DNA from: an uncultured Acetatifactor sp.
GTDB taxonomy: Bacteria; Bacillota; Clostridia; Lachnospirales; Lachnospiraceae
Direction of reading: 5' to 3'
Assembly: GCA_910584235.1 (NCBI GenBank)
Contig: CAJTZD010000012.1
Location: forward strand, 31,485-95,484
Length of the DNA stretch: 64,000 nt
Under the pieces are notes generated by a model. The model saw only the letters and a list, made by a program, of their open reading frames with translations. It made no database searches and was not told where the DNA came from. The translations under genes and the position numbers were made by a program. How positions within the stretch are numbered: the first letter of the stretch is position 1; every line of letters starts with the position of its first letter. Shown piece by piece: positions 25,862 to 33,997 of this stretch.

Positions 25862-26614
25862 TCAATAATAGTACATCCCGTGGCCGCCGCAGCACCCTCC
25901 TCCGAAACAGCACATATTGCACAGCATAAAGGTACAGGCCCATCGGGCGCAGAGATTTCCCACACCGGAGGTGGGATAACCGTACTGTGCCTGCCGCTGC
26001 TCGTACCAGCTGCCGCCGTTCTCAAACTGCCGCACCAGACTGCGGTAGTCCATATTGTCCGGCTCTAAGCTTAAGGCACGCTTCGCATGCTCCAGCGCCG
26101 CCACATTGTTTCCAAGCCCGGAATGGGCTATGGCGCTGTAGTAATACCATCTGGCGTTTCTATCCCTTTCGTTCATCCCGTCCAGCGTCGTCCTGGCCTC
26201 CCTGTAATAGCCGTTTCGGATATAATTGCCCGCGGAGCGTATATAATTGTTCTCCTCATAGCCGGTGTCCATACCCTGGCCGCCGAAACCGCCGAACCCT
26301 CCGAAAGGACCGCCGAAGCCCCAGAACGAGCCGCCCTGACCACCGTAACCGCCTGTACTGCCTGAACCGCCCTGGGAAGCGCTCCTGCCATAGCCGCCGC
26401 CCCCGTAGCCGCCGCTGTATCCCGAAGTACGCTCTTTCATAATCTGCTGGTAAGCCGCCTGAATCTCCTTAAATTTCTCCTCCGCCTGGGCTTTATTGGG
26501 GTTATTCACATTGGCGTCGGGATGATACCTGCGGCTCAGTGCCTTATATGCCTTTTTGATCTCTTCCTCAGAAGCATTTCTGCTTATACCTAACACACTA
26601 TAAGGATCGTACAT
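25862..26614 (-). CDS. J-domain (DnaJ-like) protein with TPR-like repeats
   Basis: The 250-residue protein starts with a J domain (about residues 1-65): DPYSVLGISRNASEEEIKKA and RRYHPDAN with the HPD motif needed to stimulate DnaK ATPase. A Gly/Tyr/Ser-rich linker (about 66-115) follows. Residues about 120-205 look like tetratricopeptide helices (ARTTLDGMNERDRNARWYYY, then GLGNNVAALEHAKRALSLEP). The end is Cys/Gly-rich with CMLCNM-like pairs, possibly metal-binding or membrane-associated. It is not a canonical DnaJ, since the zinc-finger and C-terminal client domains are missing. The next genes upstream on this strand are DUF5685 and a zinc-ribbon protein. Confidence 0.85.
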   Translation of the reverse strand: MYDPYSVLGISRNASEEEIKKAYKALSRRYHPDANVNNPNKAQAEEKFKEIQAAYQQIMKERTSGYSGGYGGGGYGRSASQGGSGSTGGYGGQGGSFWGFGGPFGGFGGFGGQGMDTGYEENNYIRSAGNYIRNGYYREARTTLDGMNERDRNARWYYYSAIAHSGLGNNVAALEHAKRALSLEPDNMDYRSLVRQFENGGSWYEQRQAQYGYPTSGVGNLCARWACTFMLCNMCCFGGGCCGGHGMYYY

Positions 26615-26682
26615 GTTTTCCTCGTTTCCCGGACAGGGTTCTCCCCGCCCAATGTTCCTGGTTCCTGCAAAAAGAAAATTCG

Positions 26683-27516
26683 TCAGGTCTGTCTGTGCAG
26701 TCTTCTCTCACGGACAGCCTCATATCTGCCCCAGATGCCGGAGTAAAGAATATTGCGGAGTATTTCCACATTCTCCAGGATGGGGAGCTTCTCAAATTCC
26801 CTGCAGCACTCCGATATCATCATGGTCAGGATAGTCCTGCATTCTTCCTCGAAATCAGCGTTGGAATAGCGAAGCTTTAAAGGATTCGGCGTTCCTTTCC
26901 TGATATCCTCCTCCACATCCTCGTAAGCGTCGCACAGGTAGATAAATTTCCCGAGGAAAAAACCGAGCCTCCGCAGATTCTCAGCCCATTCGTCCTCCTT
27001 TGCCACCATGACCTCCGCCATAACCCTGCCAAACAGGCCGGCCAGAGTGTCGATATCCGCGCTGTTGTCTTTCTCCGCATCGGAAAAGTCCTGCATCAGC
27101 AGATTGATCTTCCGGATCTTATCCGCATAAATTACCTTTAACCGCCCGCTCTTTCCCTCCAGGAGCCTGCCATAGACATACTTAAGGAACTTCTTCTCGT
27201 CCTCCCAGTCGTCCTGACATTTATAATGCGCAAACAATATATTCATATCCGCCGCATATTCCGTAAAGATATTATTCCTTGTGGGATGATTCTCAAAAGG
27301 ATGGACAATGCATTTACAGCTTCCGGATAAGGTCTGCGGCTCATAAAGCCCTGTCAGCAAAACAGCCAGGAAAGTCATGTCATAGCTAAGGGAAATCTGT
27401 CCGCAGACACCGTATTTTCTTTTCAGCTCCCGGCAAATGCCGCAGTAATAAGACTGGTATACATCAAATTCCCTGAACTTCATTTCCGCTTTGTTTACAG
27501 TAATATATCCGAACAT
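26683..27516 (-). CDS. DUF5685 family protein
   Basis: The 277-residue protein matches what I know as DUF5685: MFGYITVNKAEMKFREFD at the start, YYCGICRELKRKYGVCGQ near residues 24-41, then a largely helical body with CKCIVHPFENHPTRNN near 68-82 and LCDAYEDVEEDIRKG near 194-208. The cysteines of the first 80 residues could bind metal. The helical body with Asp-rich segments loosely recalls isoprenoid-synthase folds, but no function is established. It lies between the zinc-ribbon gene and the J-domain gene on one strand. Confidence 0.85.
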   Translation of the reverse strand: MFGYITVNKAEMKFREFDVYQSYYCGICRELKRKYGVCGQISLSYDMTFLAVLLTGLYEPQTLSGSCKCIVHPFENHPTRNNIFTEYAADMNILFAHYKCQDDWEDEKKFLKYVYGRLLEGKSGRLKVIYADKIRKINLLMQDFSDAEKDNSADIDTLAGLFGRVMAEVMVAKEDEWAENLRRLGFFLGKFIYLCDAYEDVEEDIRKGTPNPLKLRYSNADFEEECRTILTMMISECCREFEKLPILENVEILRNILYSGIWGRYEAVRERRLHRQT

Positions 27517-27543
27517 CTCAGACCTCCATCCCGGAATCCATTC

Positions 27544-27936
27544 TCAGCTCTTTTTGATGAATTCATTTCCGCACTTCCTGCAGGTGATGGCAATCCTGCC
27601 CTTTCCTTTCGGCACACGGATTTTCTGCCTGCAGTTTGGGCATTTATAGATATGGTAGTTCTTTCGCTGTCCCAATTCTTTCTTTTTCTTGATAAAAAAG
27701 CTTCTGACTTTCATCTCCCGTTTCAGGTACCACTGATTCTCCAGAGAACGCTTGCTTACATTTCTGGAAAACATCCTGAAGTATGCGTATACCATCACTG
27801 CCGTGGCCAGCAGGTAGAATATTCCTCCCCCCACAAAGGACACCAAAAGACACACAATAGCGGAAAACATCAGAAACTGATTGAAACGATCCGTACCATA
27901 GCGCCCCCACATAAAACGCTGCAGCTTTTCTCTCAT
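27544..27936 (-). CDS. Small membrane protein with C-terminal zinc ribbon
   Basis: The 130-residue protein has a basic N-terminus (MREKLQRFMWGRYG), two adjacent membrane helices (about residues 22-62) and a basic C-terminal tail ending in a zinc ribbon with CPNC and, 16 residues later, CRKC. I chose the ATG at 27936, with GGAGG upstream; the frame is open 13 codons further. The ribbon faces the cytoplasm if the two helices form a hairpin. The zinc-ribbon/DUF5685/J-domain order suggests a functional unit, but none of the three has a known partner. Function unknown. Confidence 0.8.
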   Translation of the reverse strand: MREKLQRFMWGRYGTDRFNQFLMFSAIVCLLVSFVGGGIFYLLATAVMVYAYFRMFSRNVSKRSLENQWYLKREMKVRSFFIKKKKELGQRKNYHIYKCPNCRQKIRVPKGKGRIAITCRKCGNEFIKKS

Positions 27937-28189
27937 ATATATATTCCTCCTCACAGCATAACAAGAACCCTCCACTCACTATGTAACATTTTAAACTTTT
28001 TTGTTGGAAATACAATTAAATAACTATAAATTAAATTTAAAAAAAGCGCATAACAGCAACTGCCGCCACACGCTTTCCCAAATATTTCTTTCAATCAATC
28101 CCACACCTCCCAACTATGCCGCTTCAGCGGCACATACAACAGAACGCAGTTCTATTGTCAAGAACAATAAATAAACTGGTGCGAGACTG
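27937..28189. other. Intergenic region with small hairpins and a possible promoter
   Basis: No gene is seen. On the minus strand, TTGACA at 28156-28161 with a poor -10 may drive the zinc-ribbon gene. A TGCCGC-TGAA-GCGGCA tetraloop hairpin lies near 28118-28133. The part from 28016 to 28060 is AT-rich. Confidence 0.4.
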
Positions 28190-28314
28190 GAAGAATGCCC
28201 ATGCACTTTGGGCATTCTTCTGTGTGAGACCGGCTTGCAAAGCGAATTCATTCGCTTGCAAGCCTAGAAGTTCTTGGGCGACGTCCTTTGGCGCCCCAGA
28301 ACTTCTTCTCACAC
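28190..28314 (-). ncRNA. Highly structured element at the 3' end of pmbA: three-way junction plus hairpin
   Basis: Four helices can be drawn. An 8-bp closing helix pairs 28222-28229 with 28307-28314 and encloses two hairpins: 28232-28264 (15 bp with one bulged A) and 28266-28306 (9 bp, a mismatch, then 5 bp). Next to it is a perfect 12-bp hairpin at 28190-28220 with a 7-nt loop. There is no T-run, so these are not ordinary terminators. One strand of the closing helix includes the pmbA stop codon. It could be an mRNA 3'-end structure, a small RNA or a repeat unit. The strand is not settled. Confidence 0.45.
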
Positions 28315-29664
28315 TTTGCCGGCAATGGCAAGTTCACGAACCAGCACGGAGGGAGAGCCGAAAGTTCCCTGGACAAAATCCAGATCCCTCCCCAGAATCT
28401 CCACATTCTTCAGCAGCTCGAAGAAATTCCCGGACACGGTAAAGTTCTTCACAGGAGCTCCTTTTTTACCCTCTGTGATCAGAAATCCCTTGGCAGACAG
28501 GGAAAAATCACCTGTGACCGGGTTGGCGCCTGCGTGCAGACCGGTCACATCCGTCACATACACGCCGTTTTCTGCCTTTCGCAGCAGCTCCTCCGGCACC
28601 TTGGCTTTCTCCTGTACATTGCCCTCAGGCTGGATATAAAAAGTAAAGGGACTGACACTGATGACGGAGGCATAGGATGGTCTGCCTGCATTTCCGGTAG
28701 ACTTCACTCCAGCCTTGGCCGCAGTCTTGAGATTGTGGAGGAGCGTATTCAGGACGCCCTTTTCCACCACATTTTTCGCATAGGTGGCGACACCTTCTCC
28801 GTCAAAGGTTCTCTTTATTACATTATCATGGTACATAGGGTCATCCACAATGGTGATGAAGTCTGCCGCGATTTTTTCCCCCTCTTTTCCGTTGAGCAGG
28901 GACAGCCCTTTTTGGGCCGCTTCCGCGGAGAATACAGAGGAATAGGTCATCAGCAGCGTGGCCATAGTCTTGTTGGAGATGACCGCGGTGTACTTTCCGC
29001 TGGGCACACTGCCTGCGCCGATGGTGGATACCGCATTTTCCACCGCGTCCGCAGCGATGGCTTTGATGTCAAAATCTTTCAGGTTGCCCCTCTTCATCTC
29101 AAAACCGTCATACATCTCCCCGCCGTCCGCTACCAGGGGAATGGCATAACACATGGACAGGGTCACTTTGTCCTCCAGATCCAGGCCGTTGGAATTGTAA
29201 AGGGCATATTTTTCCCCGGCGTAGGCCATGTAGGCCTAGGTACCGTCCGCAACCCGGCTGTCCGCCTGGTACAGCTCTTTTTGCAGGGCCAGCGCCGCGT
29301 CTGTCAGCTCGGCGCCTGTGGGCTGGCTCATGCCGCTGTCCTCCAGTACCGCGTACCGGTCTCCTTTTTCATGGATAAAGGCTTTCTCTTCACTCTCTAT
29401 AGAGCCCGCATTGTTCAGAGCCCTGAGCACCAGAGACTTTGCTTCCTCTTCCGTACGGTTTTCCGTGGAGGCATAGCCCGCTTTCCCGTTTATGACGCAG
29501 CGGAAAGATACGCCGCTGCTGTTCTCCGTGCTGTAACCTTTCACTTCTTCCTGATAAATCTCAACGGAAGTAGACTCGCTTTCCGAATAATATAACTCAT
29601 AATCCGCGATCCCGTTTTCCCCGGCGTATCTGATCACGGCTTCCTTAAACTCCTGATATGTCAT
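28309..29664 (-). pseudogene. pmbA: PmbA/TldE-family metalloprotease subunit, interrupted by an in-frame amber codon
   Basis: Two open segments, 29236-29664 and 28309-29229, are in the same frame and separated by a single TAG at 29236-29238 and two further codons. Read through, they give a protein of about 450 positions, the usual family length. The N-terminal part (EFKEAVIRYAGENGIADYEL, then SFRCVINGKAGYASTENR) and the C-terminal part (GLHAGANPVTGDFSLSAKGF, then GRDLDFVQGTFGSPSVLVRE) are both typical. PmbA lacks the zinc site and pairs with TldD. An ATG 9 nt after the stop lacks a ribosome binding site. It is either a recent nonsense mutation, a sequencing error or two separately translated halves. 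Confidence 0.85.
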
Positions 29665-29724
29665 TTTAACCTCTCATTCCGCCATTTACCGGCACATACT
29701 CCTAAAAACCTTTTACGAATCTCC

Positions 29725-31104
29725 TCAGCGTCCCCCTACCACAATGGAGGAAACCCTGATCAGCGGCTGTCCCACATCCGTGGGAATGCTGCCGGAGGAA
29801 GCGCCGCACATGCCCTGGGCCCTGGCTACGTTCTTCCCCACCATATCAATGTTCATCAGGATCTCCGATCCCTTGCCGATAAGGCTGGCGCCCCGGACAG
29901 GCTCACAGATTTTGCCGTCCCGGATCACATAGCCCTCGTCCACGGAAAAATTAAACTGCCCTGTCACGGGATTCACGGAACCGCCGCCCATGCTCTTGGC
30001 GTAGAGACCGTACTCAATAGATTCGATGATATCCTTGTCTTCATCTTCTCCCGCCGCTATGTAGGTGTTGGTCATGCGGGATGTGGGCTCGAACGTATAG
30101 CTCTGACGTCTGGAATTTCCTGTGGAGGCCATACCCATTCTGCGGCCGTTAAGCTTGTCAATCATATAGGTTTTCAGGATGCCGTTTTCGATCAGAACGT
30201 TTTTCTGCGCAGGGGTTCCCTCATCGTCGATATTCACAGACCCCCAGGAGTTGGGGATGGTGCCGTCGTCGATGGCGGTAACCTTTGTATTGGCGATCTG
30301 CTCTCCCAGCTTCCCCGCAAACTGGGACTGGCCCAGCGCCACCGAAGATGCCTCCAGGGAATGTCCGCAGGCCTCATGGAAGATGACGCCTCCGAAGCCG
30401 CTCTCGATAGCTACGGGCATGGTGCCGGCTTTGATATATCCCGCATGCAGCATGGTGACAGCCTGTCTGGAGGCTTTTTCGCCCATGGCTTTCGGATCAA
30501 ATTCCTCAAACAGCTCCAGTCCTTTTCTGGCGCCGTGGTTATTGCTGCCTGTCTGATTCTCCCCGTCCTTGCTGGCAATGGAGGAGACGCTGACTCTGGT
30601 GCGGATCTGTCTGTCCCGGGCAAATAATCCCTCGCTGGTGGCAATGAGAATCCTATGATCCACCTCCAGGTAATTCCCGCTGACCTGGCTGATTTCATCG
30701 CTGTAATCCTTTGCCGCCAGGCAGGCCTCCCGCAGATAGGCAATCTTTTCCGCATTGCAGACGTCCCCAGGCACCACTTTCACCGGATGAATATCCCCGA
30801 ACAACCGCTCCCGCAGAACGATGTCCTCTACAAGGGCCGTCTCCGCAAGGGCGTCGGCCACCTTGGACGCGCAGTTAAGAAGCGCTTCCGGAGCCAGTGA
30901 AGATGCCGAGCCGGATACGCACCTGGTCCCCTTGAAGATACGGATGCCCACACCGGCGATCACAGTATCCCCGATCTTGTCCGTCTTGCCGGAGATAATG
31001 TTGATGTTCTTGTTCAGGGTGTGCTCTGCAAACACCTCGGCGTAGTCAGCGCCGGTGGCAAGAGCCCGCCGCAGCGCTTCTTTTACCAATTCTCTCGATA
31101 ACAT
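29725..31104 (-). CDS. tldD: TldD-family metallopeptidase
   Basis: The 459-residue protein carries the zinc-protease motif FHEACGHSLEASS (HExxxH) near residues 245-257, and later GMASTGNSRRQSYTFEPTSR and PVTGQFNFSVDEGYVIRDG. TldD forms a heterodimer with PmbA/TldE and degrades unfolded peptides or matures modified peptides such as microcins. It is intact and lies just upstream of the interrupted pmbA, 60 nt apart, so its partner is doubtful in this strain. The N-terminus MLSRELVKEALRRALATGAD follows AGGAGGT. Confidence 0.95.
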   Translation of the reverse strand: MLSRELVKEALRRALATGADYAEVFAEHTLNKNINIISGKTDKIGDTVIAGVGIRIFKGTRCVSGSASSLAPEALLNCASKVADALAETALVEDIVLRERLFGDIHPVKVVPGDVCNAEKIAYLREACLAAKDYSDEISQVSGNYLEVDHRILIATSEGLFARDRQIRTRVSVSSIASKDGENQTGSNNHGARKGLELFEEFDPKAMGEKASRQAVTMLHAGYIKAGTMPVAIESGFGGVIFHEACGHSLEASSVALGQSQFAGKLGEQIANTKVTAIDDGTIPNSWGSVNIDDEGTPAQKNVLIENGILKTYMIDKLNGRRMGMASTGNSRRQSYTFEPTSRMTNTYIAAGEDEDKDIIESIEYGLYAKSMGGGSVNPVTGQFNFSVDEGYVIRDGKICEPVRGASLIGKGSEILMNIDMVGKNVARAQGMCGASSGSIPTDVGQPLIRVSSIVVGGR

Positions 31105-31176
31105 AAGTAACCTCCTAGTTTTTTCTGTATAGAATACAGGGAGACCGCTATGGCAGTCTCCCTTTCATACCATTCG

Positions 31177-33279
31177 TTATCTTCTCTTCAGCTCCTGAGC
31201 CACATCTTTCATGGAGAAGCTGATTCTGCCCATCTTGTCCTTGCCAAGGCAGACCACCGTCACCACGTCGCCCAGGGTCAGCACATCCTCCACGCGGTTG
31301 ATTCTCTCTCTTGCAATCTTGGAAATGTGTACCATTCCCTCCTTGCCGGGGGCAAACTCCAAGAATGCGCCAAATTCCTTTATGCTGACTACCTTGCCCT
31401 TGAAGATCTGGCCTTCCTCGAAATCCGTCACGATGATCTTCACCATCTCCACGGCCTTGTCCATCATTTCCTTGTCCGTGCCGCATACGGATACATTACC
31501 GTCATCGGTGATGTCAATCTTGACGCCGGTGCGGGCAATGATCTCATTGATGGTCTTTCCTCTCTGCCCAACCACATCACCGATCTTCTCGGGATCGATC
31601 TGGATGGAGATAATCTTAGGCGCGTAAGGCCCTACCTCCGGTCTGGGCGCGGAGATGGCGGGCTTCATGCAGTTGTCCATGATGAACAGCCTTGCCTCTC
31701 TGCATCTGGCAATGGCGCCCTCCACGATAGGTCTGGTCAGACCATGAATCTTGATATCCATCTGGATGGCTGTGATACCCTCTGTGGTACCGGTCACCTT
31801 GAAGTCCATGTCACCGAAGAAGTCCTCCAGGCCCTGGATATCCGTGAGCAGTACAAAGTCATCGTCCGTATCTCCGGTTACCAGGCCGCAGGAAATACCT
31901 GCCACCATCTTCTTGATGGGCACGCCTGCCGCCATCAGGGACATGCAGGAAGCGCAGGTGGATGCCATGGAGGTAGAACCGTTGGACTCAAAGGTCTCGG
32001 ATACGGTACGGATGGCATAGGGGAATTCCTCCTCGCTGGGCAGCACGGGGATAAGCGCCCTCTCTGCCAAAGCACCATGACCGATCTCACGTCTTCCGGG
32101 CCCGCGGGAGGGTTTGGTCTCGCCTACGGAATAGGAAGGGAAATTGTAATGGTGCATATATCTCTTGCTGACCTCGTTCTCGTCGAGGCCGTCAATCCTC
32201 TGGGCCTCGGACAGGGGCGCCAGGGTACATATGTTGCAGATCTGGGTCTGCCCTCTTGTGAACATGGCGGAACCGTGCACTCGGGGGATGATGTCCACTT
32301 CTGCCGCCAGAGGGCGGATCTGGGTGATCTCACGCCCGTCGGGACGCTTGTGGTCCTTTAAGATCATCTTGCGGACGGTTTTCTTCTCATACTGATAGAC
32401 TGCCTCGCCAAGGATGGCCAGCCATTCCTCTTTCTCAGCGAAAGCCTCCTCCAGCTTCTCGGTGATGGCCTTGATATTTCCCTCTCTGGTCTGCTTGTCG
32501 TCGGTAAATACCGCTACCTCCATCTCCTGGGGAGGCACGATTTTCTTGATCTCCTCGAACATCTCCTCGGGAATGGCGCAGCTTGTGTACTCATGCTTAG
32601 GTCTACCGCACTCGGCCACAATTTTATCAATGAATGCGATGATGGTCTGATTGATCTCATGGGCCTTGTAGATGGCCTCGATCATCCTCTCCTCAGGCAC
32701 CTCATTGGCACCTGCCTCGATCATGATGACTTTCTCCCTGGTGGAGGCCACGGTCAGGTTCAGGTCGCCGTTCTTCCACTGCTCCTGGGAAGGGTTGATG
32801 ATCAGCTCGCCGTCCACCAGTCCCATCTGGGTCATGGCGCAGGGACCGTCAAAGGGAATGTCCGAAATACAGGTTGCGATGGCGGCTCCCAGCATGGCCA
32901 CGATCTCCGGGCGGCATGCCGGATCCACGCTCATGACCATGTTGTTCAGGGTCACGTCATTGCGGTAATCCTTGGGGAACAGGGGCCGCATGGGCCTGTC
33001 GATGACGCGGCTGGTGAGCACGGCGTTCTCGCTGGCCTTTCCCTCTCTCTTGTTGAAGCCTCCGGGGATCTTGCCCACGGCGTACATCTTCTCCTCAAAC
33101 TCCACGCTTAAGGGGAAGAAGTCGATTCCCTCCCTGGGTTTCTCGGATGCGGTGGCGGTAGACAGTACTACCGTATCCCCATAGTGCATGAACGCGCATC
33201 CGTTGGCCTGCTTGCCCACGCGGTCGATATCGACTTTCAGCGTGCGCCCGCCTAATTCCATTTCGTAGGTCTTGTACAT
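31177..33279 (-). CDS. pnp: Polyribonucleotide nucleotidyltransferase (PNPase)
   Basis: The 700-residue 3'-5' exoribonuclease has the usual order: two RNase PH domains (about 1-215 and 310-545), a KH domain with EKIGDVVGQRGKTINEII and an S1 domain with GQIFKGKVVSIKEFGAFLEF. FTRGQTQ and SDIPFDGPCAMTQMGLVDGE are typical. I chose the ATG at 33279, with GGAGG 7 nt upstream; the frame stays open 40 codons further into the leader. It follows rpsO, the standard arrangement. The leader forms a long hairpin (33351-33443) like the RNase III target ahead of E. coli pnp. Confidence 0.97.
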   Translation of the reverse strand: MYKTYEMELGGRTLKVDIDRVGKQANGCAFMHYGDTVVLSTATASEKPREGIDFFPLSVEFEEKMYAVGKIPGGFNKREGKASENAVLTSRVIDRPMRPLFPKDYRNDVTLNNMVMSVDPACRPEIVAMLGAAIATCISDIPFDGPCAMTQMGLVDGELIINPSQEQWKNGDLNLTVASTREKVIMIEAGANEVPEERMIEAIYKAHEINQTIIAFIDKIVAECGRPKHEYTSCAIPEEMFEEIKKIVPPQEMEVAVFTDDKQTREGNIKAITEKLEEAFAEKEEWLAILGEAVYQYEKKTVRKMILKDHKRPDGREITQIRPLAAEVDIIPRVHGSAMFTRGQTQICNICTLAPLSEAQRIDGLDENEVSKRYMHHYNFPSYSVGETKPSRGPGRREIGHGALAERALIPVLPSEEEFPYAIRTVSETFESNGSTSMASTCASCMSLMAAGVPIKKMVAGISCGLVTGDTDDDFVLLTDIQGLEDFFGDMDFKVTGTTEGITAIQMDIKIHGLTRPIVEGAIARCREARLFIMDNCMKPAISAPRPEVGPYAPKIISIQIDPEKIGDVVGQRGKTINEIIARTGVKIDITDDGNVSVCGTDKEMMDKAVEMVKIIVTDFEEGQIFKGKVVSIKEFGAFLEFAPGKEGMVHISKIARERINRVEDVLTLGDVVTVVCLGKDKMGRISFSMKDVAQELKRR

Positions 33280-33350
33280 AAAATTTCCTCCATTCCGCCG
33301 CTCTCGCGGCTGTTTATGGCAATAGGAGAAAGCTCTCCTACCGCGTGATA

Positions 33351-33443
33351 AGGAACAGAAGATACCGAAACTACTGAAAAAAATACGGAAAGCATTCAAA
33401 GTCCATACCCTTTTCAGCGGTCTCGGAGCTTTCTTCTGTTCCT
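33351..33443 (-). promoter_or_regulatory. Long imperfect hairpin in the rpsO-pnp spacer
   Basis: On the minus strand three nested helices can pair: an outer perfect 12 bp (33432-33443 with 33351-33362), a middle 16-nt helix with one C-A mismatch and two G-U pairs (33411-33426 with 33365-33380), and an inner 5 bp (33403-33407 with 33384-33388) closing a loop of 14 nt. A second hairpin, 11 nt per arm with one G-U pair and loop AAGGGCA-like, lies at about 33489-33517. Neither has a T-run typical of a terminator. PNPase autoregulation through a cleaved hairpin is the obvious hypothesis. Confidence 0.65.
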
Positions 33444-33573
33444 GGTTGCCATGTAGTCAGGTGCAGTCGGATTCTCTTGTCAAGTACAATGGAATTCAAG
33501 GGCAGAATTCCGTTGTCGAGAATAAGCAGACCTGAGCCGCGTCTGCGCCTCAAGCCTGCTTTCTCTGCAATGC

Positions 33574-33840
33574 TTATTTTCTTAAGCCAAGTCTCTCAAT
33601 CAGGGCACGATATCTCTCGATATCCTTTTTCTTCAGATACTCCAGCAGACCGCGTCTCTGGCCTACCATCTTCAGCATGCCGCGGCGGGAATGATGATCC
33701 TTGGGGTTCACTTTCAGATGCTCTGTAAGCTCCTGAATCCTGGCGGTCAGAACCGCCACCTGCACCTCGGGCGAGCCGGTATCCCCGGGCGTCCTTGCGT
33801 ACTCATTCATAATTGCCGTCTTTTTTTCCTTAGAAATCAT
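33574..33840 (-). CDS. rpsO: 30S ribosomal protein S15
   Basis: The 88-residue protein is complete: RTPGDTGSPEVQVAVLTARI near residues 15-34, HLKVNPKDHHSRRGMLKMVG near 40-59 and the end YRALIERLGLRK. S15 binds the central domain of 16S rRNA and is an early assembly protein. AGGAGGAAAGAGAA precedes the ATG. The leader of about 107 nt between the promoter and this gene is GC-rich and could hold the S15 autoregulation site known in many bacteria; I do not recognise a specific class. Confidence 0.98.
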   Translation of the reverse strand: MISKEKKTAIMNEYARTPGDTGSPEVQVAVLTARIQELTEHLKVNPKDHHSRRGMLKMVGQRRGLLEYLKKKDIERYRALIERLGLRK

Positions 33841-33953
33841 TTCTCTTTCCTCCTAAACTTTTTGACCGCCTGACACTAAGACCGGGCCGGAAAATCCCTC
33901 ATCCGAGCATCGGCTGAGACGATATCCTGATGATTTCGCCTTTCACATCCGTT

Positions 33954-33982
33954 ATCATAGCATATCCATGGTGAATTGTAAA
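33954..33982 (-). promoter_or_regulatory. Promoter of rpsO-pnp
   Basis: TTTACA and TATGAT are separated by 17 nt on the minus strand, about 113 nt ahead of the S15 start codon. Confidence 0.65.
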
Positions 33983-33997
33983 GTAATAAATTTACAT

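Noticed and set aside
28190..28314. The structured element as a CRISPR or tRNA-like feature
   Set aside because: There are no regular repeats with spacers and no tRNA consensus elements.
29236..29238. The pmbA TAG as a pyrrolysine codon
   Set aside because: No Pyl genes or methyltransferase context are present, and PmbA is not a known pyrrolysine protein. A nonsense mutation or sequence error is simpler.
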